Part shown: in pieces, positions 7,863 through 12,249 of the stretch | Position numbering within the stretch: position 1 is the stretch's first letter | How the letters are laid out: each line of letters begins with the position of its first letter | Assembly (NCBI GenBank): GCA_002371705.1 | Contig: DFGI01000025.1 | Coordinates: 1-12,249, forward strand | Origin: Bacteroidales bacterium UBA3754 | Lineage (GTDB): Bacteria > Bacteroidota > Bacteroidia > Bacteroidales > UBA1715 | Direction: 5' to 3' | DNA: 12,249 bases | Position numbers and translations under genes: made by a program | Notes under the pieces: generated by a model | The model's input: the letters and a program-made list of their open reading frames with translations, nothing else | The model's database searches: none | Told to the model about the DNA's origin: nothing

Positions 7863-9116
7863 CTACTCTGCATCTTGCACAAGACGGACAGACCGCCCGC
7901 TGGAGCGGCTACAGTAGCTAGCGCCCGCATTCACACTACTGCTGTAAAAGAACAGAACGAACGCATTGTCACCGACGTAAGCCGAACTCGACAAACATGT
8001 GCCGCTGAAACCAACGCTGAGCACATCCGTCCCACTACGATAGCCCGTAGCAGGAAGAAACACTGCACCGTTTGTTTCCATCTTCGCCCAATCGTCAGAG
8101 GAATAATTATTCACAGTCTTGTAGTATTCAGAACCTTTATCGTTCGCTATGCCGCTGGTGAATGTCACACCGTTTGGCAATGTCCAACTATCTGGCAACA
8201 AGACCAAACCATTCACATTATTAACAGTAGCCACGCCATACTTGCTTGAAGCGTTGTCACGTGAATTTATCAAATAACGCCATTCCTCATTAGTTAATGT
8301 ACGCCATTGTCCAGCTTGATTGCCGCCGTTGGAAATGGCGTTGTAAACGCCCCAATCGTAGTTTGTGCCAGCAATATCGTTTTCTCCGTCGCCATAGTCA
8401 GTGCCAGTTGTACTTGTCATATACGGATTCTTGCCGTTATAGCCGCTCGTTCCCCATCCAAATAAATCAATCCAACCACTATAAGTAGAAGAAATATTGG
8501 CATTATCTTCACCAATAATATCATACTGGTTTTCTGCAAAACGCCACGTGCCAGTGCTGGCTTGGTATTGCAAATTGCCTTTCGAAAAATAAACTTTTTT
8601 ATCAGCAGAAACTGAAAATGCTGCTTTTATAGCACCGTTGTCGTTAGAATTTTCATTACCATTTTCTATCTTGCTTTCCAATGCCGCAAACAATGCGTCA
8701 ATCTCTTCTTTGCTATAATAGCCACTCAAATCAGTTTTTGCAGCATACAAAGCGTATGGAACTGCCAACAACGGCGTTACGCCTGAAATTTTCTTACCGT
8801 CGAATTCAGCAACGGTTTTCACAAAATACGGGGTGTTGCTCCAGTCAATTTTTGCAAAGTTTTCAGCATTCTTGCTACCCAATTCAAAGGTCATCAAACC
8901 ATTTGCGTTGGTGGTAACTTCGTGAGTTTCAGCGTAAACCTCCGTACCTTCGTCGGTTCCCTGCAAAATCTGCACGTTTACCGTAATCTGCTTTTCAGCC
9001 ACAATCTTACTTTCCGCGTCCCGCACCACGCCTTGGTAACTGAATGTCTGCGGAATCTGGGCGAACGACAACAACGCCGCAATCGCCAATGAAATTGTAA
9101 ATACTAATTTTCTCAT
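7863..9116 (-). CDS. Surface protein with FGE/C-type-lectin-like C-terminal domain (candidate DGR target)
   Basis: This 417-residue protein has a signal peptide at 1-19 (LLSFA before Q20). Residues 24-125 form a beta domain common in Bacteroidetes surface proteins (SYQGVVRDAESKIV ... NANGLMTFELG ... LLAVPYALYA). Residues 133-150 (YYSKEEIDALFAALESKI) look like a short coiled coil. Residues 165-417 match the Bacteroidales paralogous family related to formylglycine-generating-enzyme/C-type lectin folds: VYFSKGNLQY, WRFAENQYDIIG, GWIDLFGWGTSGY, WRTLTNEEWRYL, LLPDSW, GAVFLPATGYR and a final GRSVRLVQ. This fold is used as the variable ligand-binding module in diversity-generating retroelements. Residues about 368-407 depart from the usual YWSST...R-NG-SVRLV pattern at the positions that vary in such proteins. 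No reverse transcriptase or template repeat is in the window. No T9SS tail is present. It lies 88 bases downstream of the small T9SS protein gene, with no TAnnTTTG box between, so co-transcription is possible. Confidence 0.88.
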   Translation of the reverse strand: MRKLVFTISLAIAALLSFAQIPQTFSYQGVVRDAESKIVAEKQITVNVQILQGTDEGTEVYAETHEVTTNANGLMTFELGSKNAENFAKIDWSNTPYFVKTVAEFDGKKISGVTPLLAVPYALYAAKTDLSGYYSKEEIDALFAALESKIENGNENSNDNGAIKAAFSVSADKKVYFSKGNLQYQASTGTWRFAENQYDIIGEDNANISSTYSGWIDLFGWGTSGYNGKNPYMTSTTGTDYGDGENDIAGTNYDWGVYNAISNGGNQAGQWRTLTNEEWRYLINSRDNASSKYGVATVNNVNGLVLLPDSWTLPNGVTFTSGIANDKGSEYYKTVNNYSSDDWAKMETNGAVFLPATGYRSGTDVLSVGFSGTCLSSSAYVGDNAFVLFFYSSSVNAGASYCSRSSGRSVRLVQDAE

Positions 9117-9167
9117 AATCTAATAATTTTATTTATTTGTAATTATTTAATTTCCAATTTATTATAC

Positions 9168-9187
9168 GGACGCGGCTCGCCACGTCC
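9168..9187. repeat. GC-rich intergenic palindrome, relative of 5342-5365
   Basis: GGACG (9168-9172) and CGTCC (9183-9187) form a stem that continues inward past one C-A mismatch (GG/CC). It is a GC-rich island in A/T-rich spacer just past the stop of the 9205-9666 gene. Read on the minus strand, both this copy and the one at 5342-5365 have the form GTAG-R-GACGT...GCGTC-Y. Confidence 0.55.
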
Positions 9188-9204
9188 CTACTTACGCATT
9201 AATA

Positions 9205-9666
9205 CTAATTCTTAACTATCTTGAACTTCTTCGCCTTCCCGTCCTTTTTCACTTCAAGGAAATACACGCCCGGTTTATACGCGCCCATTTGAATTTGGGT
9301 TTCCGAACTGTTTGCCGTGCCTTTTGTTACCAATGCCGAAGAATTGTTGTACAAAGCGTAGGTCACGGTGCCAAAATCGCCGTCAATTTTCAGGTTCAGC
9401 ACGTCGTTCGTTGGGTTCGGGTATGCCGAAAGTTGGATTTCGGTGATTTCAATGCCCGTTTCCGTTGTGATTTCAAAGGCTTGCTGAACGCCCTGCGCAA
9501 TGCTTCCGCCGTCGCCCGTAGCCGTAAGGTAGGCAACCTGCCCAATGGTGGCGCTCACCGTTCCATCGCCCGTGGCCTCGTAGCCCGCCGACGAAACCGC
9601 ACTCTGCGCAAACGACCCAACCGCCGCCGCCACAAGTGCCATTGTTGTAATTAGTTTTTTGTTCAT
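9205..9666 (-). CDS. Small T9SS type A sorted protein
   Basis: This 153-residue protein has a signal peptide at 1-20 (GSFA before Q21), a short Gly/Ala/Thr-rich mature part, and a C-terminal T9SS type A sorting domain at about 79-153. The domain signs are LSAYPNPTNDVLNL, the internal beta strands TYALYNNSS, the KPGVYFLEVK strand and the basic KAKKFKIVKN tail. This predicts export across the outer membrane by the Por/T9SS machinery, with removal of the tail and attachment to the surface or release. The mature part (GTVSATIGQVAYLTATGDGGSIAQGVQQAFEI) is a common short module in Bacteroidetes, G-[ST]-V-x-x-[ST]-[IV]-GQV-x-Y ... G-x-x-QGVQQ-[AP]-[FY]-EI, of unknown role. So the mature protein is only about 60 residues. 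Codons are richer in G and C than in the neighbours. No clear TAnnTTTG box is seen just upstream. Confidence 0.92.
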   Translation of the reverse strand: MNKKLITTMALVAAAVGSFAQSAVSSAGYEATGDGTVSATIGQVAYLTATGDGGSIAQGVQQAFEITTETGIEITEIQLSAYPNPTNDVLNLKIDGDFGTVTYALYNNSSALVTKGTANSSETQIQMGAYKPGVYFLEVKKDGKAKKFKIVKN

Positions 9667-9703
9667 ATGTATATGTTTTAGTTAAACAATATTTTTCTTT
9701 TTT

Positions 9704-9853
9704 GACGAGATGTCTCACTCCGCTCCGCTTCGTTCGACATGACGGCTATTATTTGAAGGGGAAGGAAGGATTTTTCTGAGAAAAATCCTTCTTTTCCCTT
9801 CCCATTATACCAACAGAACCGTCACCCTGAGCGAAGCGAAGGGTCTCCTTGTC
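9704..9853. repeat. Nested palindrome / REP-like cluster
   Basis: Two copies of a repeat related to the widely dispersed 'GTCACCCTGAGCGAAGCG' type lie head to head. One is at 9704-9745, read on the minus strand (CCGTCATGTCGAACGAAGCG start), and one is at 9819-9853 on the plus strand (CCGTCACCCTGAGCGAAGCG start). Both end in a TCTC..GTC segment. Between them is a 21-pair hairpin: 9755-9775 with 9781-9801, two G-T wobbles, loop CTGAG. The whole is an approximately 150-base inverted structure in the divergent spacer, upstream of the T9SS protein gene. Confidence 0.8.
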
Positions 9854-9904
9854 AATCATTATATATTCCCATAATTCAAAACTCATAAATCCTACCTCCT
9901 AAAT

Positions 9905-9950
9905 AAAAAAAGCGTCTTTCCCAGTACAACCAACCGAGCAAGACGCTTTT
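9905..9950 (-). terminator. Long-loop terminator hairpin
   Basis: AAAAGCGTCTT (9908-9918) pairs perfectly with AAGACGCTTTT (9940-9950) around 21 bases. On the minus strand the stem is followed by a T tract (7 T in all, then ATTT), so it would terminate leftward transcription. On the plus strand only four T follow. Confidence 0.75.
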
Positions 9951-10051
9951 ACATCCACAACAAACGAAAGGAAGAATTTTACCCCCCCCTATTTATATTG
10001 TTGATATTCAATAATTTACAAATTCCCACTAATTTGCCATTTTAATTTCAT
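9905..10051 (-). ncRNA. Second candidate small RNA or attenuated leader
   Basis: A promoter at 10056-10086 reads leftward, and a terminator hairpin with a long T tract ends at about 9905, bounding some 145 bases. The region is A/T-rich, with a run of eight C (9982-9989, G on the transcript). The only ORF is an 11-codon one (10051-10016, MKLKWQISGNL), starting almost at the predicted transcript start. It could be an independent small RNA, or a leader whose terminator controls the T9SS protein gene 240 bases further on. The REP-like cluster between them makes the first option simpler. Confidence 0.4.
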
Positions 10052-10055
10052 TGCG

Positions 10056-10086
10056 TAAAGATAGTGAAAAGTCGATAAAAATCAAA
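10056..10086 (-). promoter_or_regulatory. Leftward promoter in the divergent spacer
   Basis: On the minus strand TTTG (10086-10083), exactly 19 bases, then TATCTTTA (10063-10056). It differs from the consensus only in the last base. It points away from the MptD-like gene. Confidence 0.6.
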
Positions 10087-10191
10087 AAATAATTCTACAC
10101 AGGAACATTTGAATCATAAGAATTAGCGAATGCGTAAGTTTGTCCGTTCCGTTTTTAGCAGTACATACGCACAAATCCCCATAAATGGCGA

Positions 10192-10222
10192 TTTACCCAT
10201 ATTATTGTGGAATTTAATTTTG
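10192..10222 (+). promoter_or_regulatory. Promoter of the MptD-like gene
   Basis: TTTA (10192-10195), 19 bases, then TAATTTTG (10215-10222), an exact TAnnTTTG. The leader before the ATG at 10248 would be about 19 bases and has no Shine-Dalgarno sequence. An imperfect dyad, TGCGTAAGT (10131-10139) with ACATACGCA (10163-10171), lies upstream. Confidence 0.65.
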
Positions 10223-10247
10223 CCGCAGAGTAATAAAACATAAAGCA

Positions 10248-10808
10248 ATGAAAACTGTATCAAAAATTCTTCTCTTGGCAATTGCCTATCTCGTCGTGTA
10301 TATACTTGGTTCGGCAAGTGGTTTGATTCATCCTATGTGTTACGCCTACATCGGTGCAATTTTGCCGTTTCTGTTCGCGTTCATCTATCTCCATACGACG
10401 ATGGAAATCCGTAATTTCGGAGCGGCTACCATTTTAAACGGATTTATGCTCGTGCTGGGATTGATAACGGGCGAAGCGGATTTTTCCTTTATTTTAGGGA
10501 TAATTATTATAACCGCATTCTCCGAAATAATCAGATTGATATACGGATATGACACGTTGAAAGGCGTTCGCGTAAGCTTTATTCCGTTTGCATTCTCGTT
10601 TTTCGCCTACACCGCTCACTGGTGGACCGACACGGAAGGCTCGCTTGCGGCTGCCGTGGAAGAAATGCCTGCAGGATACGACGAACTTATGAAACCCGTC
10701 ATCGAAAATATTCCTGCATTAATCTCAGTTATAATTCTAACAATTCCCGTTTCCATTCTCGCCATGCGTCTTGCGGAACGTACAACGAAAAAATGTGATT
10801 TGCTATAA
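10248..10808 (+). CDS. MptD-like (Trep_Strep family) membrane protein, probable ECF transporter S component
   Basis: This 186-residue integral membrane protein has about six hydrophobic segments, near residues 5-24, 30-48, 57-75, 78-97, 107-125 and 153-175. The length, the early SKILLLAIAYLVVYILG helix, the second helix ending in a loop, the GLITGEADFSFILG turn, the YDTLKG cytoplasmic loop and the late WW...GYDELMKPVIENIPALI segment fit the Trep_Strep/MptD family, putative substrate-binding S components of energy-coupling-factor transporters. S components capture a vitamin or metal ligand and dock on a shared EcfA/A'/T module. The substrate here is unknown. In many genomes mptD-like genes sit beside ABC ATPase and transmembrane genes; here a terminator follows at once, so it is an orphan that would have to use a module encoded elsewhere. 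The family call is by pattern and could be wrong; a membrane protein is certain. Confidence 0.72.
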   Translation: MKTVSKILLLAIAYLVVYILGSASGLIHPMCYAYIGAILPFLFAFIYLHTTMEIRNFGAATILNGFMLVLGLITGEADFSFILGIIIITAFSEIIRLIYGYDTLKGVRVSFIPFAFSFFAYTAHWWTDTEGSLAAAVEEMPAGYDELMKPVIENIPALISVIILTIPVSILAMRLAERTTKKCDLL

Positions 10809-10828
10809 TTTTTAAGTTTTGTTTGTGA

Positions 10829-10866
10829 CAGCCGAATGCCAGAAGGTATTCGGCTGTTTTGTTTTA
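10829..10866 (+). terminator. Intrinsic terminator of the MptD-like gene
   Basis: CAGCCGAATGCC (10829-10840) pairs with GGTATTCGGCTG (10845-10856) around AGAA, followed by TTTTGTTTT. The left arm is identical over 12 bases to that of the terminator at 6843. Confidence 0.9.
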
Positions 10867-10928
10867 TACAGATTATCAAAAACATACAAATCCCCAGTAA
10901 TAGCGATAAAAGATTGACATATTTTTTC

Positions 10929-10959
10929 TTGCTATTATGTGTGATTTAACATATATTTG
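10929..10959 (+). promoter_or_regulatory. Promoter of the MNT-HEPN operon
   Basis: TTG (10929-10931), exactly 20 bases, then TATATTTG (10952-10959). Transcription would start near 10966. This excludes the upstream ATG at 10937 as a start and supports the ATG at 10976. Confidence 0.75.
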
Positions 10960-10975
10960 CCTACAATCAAAAAAT

Positions 10976-11290
10976 ATGGTTCGCCAAGATGTCATAAACG
11001 AAATAAAAAACATTGCTCATTCGTGGAAAGACGATGTGCAGGTGATTTTGTATGGCTCGCAGGCTCGTGGCGATGCAACAGACGAAAGCGACATCGATTT
11101 ACTGATCTTGGTAAACGATACGCACGTTTCTTTGTTACGTGAAAACGAATTAACAACACCTTTATACGAAATAGAACTACAATACGGCGTATCCATCAGT
11201 CCGTTGGTAATGACAAAAAAACAATGGGAACGACGCCCCATAAAAACACCTTTTTATATAAACGTAACCAATGAAGGCATTATATTATGA
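10976..11290 (+). CDS. MNT-domain nucleotidyltransferase, antitoxin of HEPN/MNT pair
   Basis: This 104-residue protein is a minimal nucleotidyltransferase. The signature runs from G27-S28 through R31-G32 to S38-D39-x-D41 (GSQARGDATDESDIDLLI), with D39 and D41 as the metal-binding pair, followed by a C-terminal beta segment (YGVSISPLVMTKKQWE) typical of this group. It is followed by a HEPN gene with a 4-base ATGA overlap, the standard order of HEPN/MNT toxin-antitoxin systems. In the one well-studied case, the MNT partner neutralises the HEPN RNase by adding AMP to a tyrosine; that this one does the same is inference. I start it at 10976 because the earlier in-frame ATG (10937) lies upstream of the predicted transcription start and adds residues not typical of the family. 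Confidence 0.93.
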   Translation: MVRQDVINEIKNIAHSWKDDVQVILYGSQARGDATDESDIDLLILVNDTHVSLLRENELTTPLYEIELQYGVSISPLVMTKKQWERRPIKTPFYINVTNEGIIL

Positions 11291-11697
11291 AAGAAACTCT
11301 TCCAGAAGAAAATAGAAACGATTTAATTCAATATCGGTTATCCAGGGCAACCGAAACATTGAAAGAAGCAGAACTTCTTCTCAACAGCGGTTTTTACAAT
11401 GCGACAATAAATCGCCTATATTATGCTTGCTACTATGCAACAATCGCACTATTTCTTAAACACAATTTGGTCACCCACACGCATAGTGGAGCAAAAACTA
11501 TGCTTGGTTTACAGTTTATAAAAACAGGCATTTTCCCTATTGAAATCGGTAAAACCTTTTCCACACTTTTTGAAAAACGGCAGACGGGCGATTACGATGA
11601 TTTCTTTTTCTGCGACAAAGAAATGGCAGACGAATTGTATGCAGAAACCAATAAATATATTCAAACTCTTTCGGAATATATAAACAGAAAGCAATAG
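11287..11697 (+). CDS. HEPN-domain protein, probable toxin of HEPN/MNT pair
   Basis: This 136-residue all-helical protein belongs to the HEPN group of UPF0332 type: RLSRATETLKEAELLLNSGFYNATINRLYYACYYA at about 17-51, the loop THTHSGAKTMLGLQF at 63-77, and FEKRQTGDYDDF at 95-106. The last segment (R98...D102-Y103) is where classical HEPN RNases carry R-x4-6-H. Here R-x3-DY replaces it, as is usual for this subgroup, and Y103 would be a candidate modification site. The paired MNT protein and the overlapping stop/start show one translationally coupled operon. A role in phage defence or plasmid-like stability is known for the class; for this copy it is inference. The canonical RNase histidine is not seen, so activity cannot be assumed. 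Confidence 0.92.
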   Translation: MKETLPEENRNDLIQYRLSRATETLKEAELLLNSGFYNATINRLYYACYYATIALFLKHNLVTHTHSGAKTMLGLQFIKTGIFPIEIGKTFSTLFEKRQTGDYDDFFFCDKEMADELYAETNKYIQTLSEYINRKQ

Positions 11698-11750
11698 GGT
11701 TTTCATGAAAAATGAAAAACTATAAAATTATCCTTCCGCATAGAAAATCC

Positions 11751-11781
11751 CTAAATTTTGGTAACTTTACCCAAAATTTAG
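11751..11781. repeat. Perfect 11-bp inverted repeat enclosing a -7-like box
   Basis: CTAAATTTTGG (11751-11761) and CCAAAATTTAG (11771-11781) are perfect inverted arms. The 9-base loop TAACTTTAC resembles a -7 box (TAnnTTT). It lies between the HEPN gene and the hydrolase gene and is not followed by a T tract, so it is better seen as a possible operator than as a terminator. Confidence 0.6.
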
Positions 11782-11807
11782 ATACAATCATTTTGACGTG
11801 AAATGAA

Positions 11808-11815
11808 TACTTTTG
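11808..11815 (+). promoter_or_regulatory. -7 box for the hydrolase gene (tentative)
   Basis: TACTTTTG matches TAnnTTTG 28 bases before the ATG at 11843. No TTG is found at the right -33 distance; the nearest is only 12 bases away. The -7-like sequence inside the inverted repeat at 11762-11769 is an alternative. Confidence 0.4.
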
Positions 11816-11842
11816 CTTTTGATAATTCAAAAAAAGATTGAA

Positions 11843-12249
11843 ATGAAAAAATTAGTATTAATCGGTGCGTGTGTGGCTTTGTTGGCAAGCTGCTCGCAAC
11901 AAAAACAAGAAAGAAATATGGATAATCAGAAACAAGAACTTGAATTGACACAGGAATGGGACAAGGTTTTCCCACAAAGCGAAAACGTTGACCACAAGAA
12001 AGTTACGTTCCGCAATCGTTACGGAATCGAATTGGCAGCCGATATGTACACGCCCAAAAACGCACAAGGCAAATTGGCGGCAATCGCCGTTTCGGGACCG
12101 TTCGGAGCGGTAAAGGAACAAACCAGCGGACTTTACGCACAACACATGGCTGAACGTGGATTCATTACCATTGCGTTCGACCCGTCGTTTACGGGCGAAA
12201 GTGGCGGAGAACCTCGTCGTATGGCCTCGCCCGACATCAACACCGAGGA
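11843..12249 (+). CDS. Lipoprotein alpha/beta hydrolase, N-terminal part only
   Basis: 135 complete codons are present before the window ends. Residues 1-16 are a lipoprotein signal peptide with lipobox LLASC (C17), followed by a polar QQKQERNMDNQKQE linker, so the enzyme would be anchored to a membrane. From about residue 52 the sequence VTFRNRYGIELAADMYTP, then the strand-turn IAVSGPFGAVKEQ (82-92, oxyanion-loop position) and GFITIAFDPSFTGESGGEPR (106-125), matches dienelactone-hydrolase/YcjY-type alpha/beta hydrolases. The nucleophile Ser, Asp and His lie outside the window. The substrate is unknown. An internal start at M26 would give a cytoplasmic form, but the lipobox supports the start at 11843. 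The upstream frame is closed by a TGA. The dyad at 11751-11781 may regulate it. Confidence 0.9.
   Translation, partial: MKKLVLIGACVALLASCSQQKQERNMDNQKQELELTQEWDKVFPQSENVDHKKVTFRNRYGIELAADMYTPKNAQGKLAAIAVSGPFGAVKEQTSGLYAQHMAERGFITIAFDPSFTGESGGEPRRMASPDINTE

Noticed and set aside
7875..8249. A 124-codon plus-strand frame over the lectin-like gene
   Set aside because: A shadow of the minus-strand 417-residue protein, whose family motifs are clear.
9289..9654. A 121-codon plus-strand frame over the T9SS gene
   Set aside because: Arg/Cys-rich shadow of the minus-strand gene with a signal peptide and sorting domain; it is open only because of the high G/C there.
9755..9890. A minus-strand ORF of about 44 codons, with an apparent GGAGG before its ATG, running through the REP-like repeat
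   Set aside because: The peptide is the translation of the dispersed repeat and hairpin (ETLRFAQGD and following). Such ORFs recur wherever the repeat occurs, and Shine-Dalgarno use is not typical here.
10131..10171. Imperfect dyad TGCGTAAGT ... ACATACGCA upstream of the MptD-like promoter
   Set aside because: One mismatch in nine with a 23-base spacer is not strong enough for an operator call; noted only in the promoter entry.
10123..10317. A 64-codon minus-strand ORF in the divergent spacer
   Set aside because: It overlaps the promoter and start of the MptD-like gene and shows no protein-like features.
10937..10975. An upstream in-frame ATG extending the MNT protein by 13 residues
   Set aside because: It lies before the predicted transcription start set by TTG-N20-TATATTTG, and the added residues are not typical of the family.
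11698..11724. Hairpin GTTTTCAT/ATGAAAAAC right after the HEPN gene as a terminator
   Set aside because: The stem is A/T-only with a bulge and no T tract follows, so it is unlikely to terminate.
1..12249. CRISPR array, tRNA, rRNA, integrase or IS transposase
   Set aside because: No regularly spaced direct repeats, no cloverleaf with a T-arm consensus, no rRNA-like segment and no recombinase or transposase motif were seen on either strand.

Overview
The window looks like a chromosomal piece of a member of the Bacteroidales (Bacteroidota). Nearly every gene that needs a promoter has a Bacteroidetes-type -7 box (TAnnTTTG) just upstream, usually with TTG/TTTG 18-21 bases before it. Shine-Dalgarno sequences are absent. 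There is a type IX secretion (T9SS) C-terminal sorting domain and a lipoprotein with acidic residues after its lipobox cysteine. The genus cannot be told from the sequence.

Layout. (1) 2-5200, minus strand: one very large exported protein, at least 1733 residues, open at the left edge; all plus-strand open frames over it are shadows. (2) 5391-6032, minus: a small lipoprotein, divergent from (3) 6256-6819, plus: a small exported protein of unknown function. (4) 6929-7610, plus: a CdiA-C-type PD-(D/E)XK nuclease-like gene broken by a frameshift. (5) 7609-7727, minus: a candidate structured small RNA with its own promoter and terminator. (6) 7863-9116 and 9205-9666, minus: a cell-surface protein with an FGE/C-type-lectin-like C-terminus that resembles targets of diversity-generating retroelements, and upstream of it a small T9SS-sorted protein. 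(7) 9667-10247: a 581-base divergent intergenic region with a nested palindrome/REP-like cluster and a second candidate small RNA. (8) 10248-10808, plus: an MptD-like (Trep_Strep) membrane protein, probably an ECF transporter S component, standing alone. (9) 10976-11697, plus: a two-gene MNT-HEPN toxin-antitoxin operon with a 4-base overlap. (10) 11843 to the right edge, plus: the start of a lipoprotein alpha/beta hydrolase.

The genes do not form one pathway. This is a mosaic of surface/secreted proteins, a defence-type module (MNT-HEPN), a decaying nuclease gene and interspersed palindromic repeats, with each unit mostly carrying its own promoter and terminator. The most interesting items are the two promoter-to-terminator intervals without a coding gene, the candidate variable region in the lectin-like protein, the giant unrecognised exported protein, and the family of intergenic palindromes.
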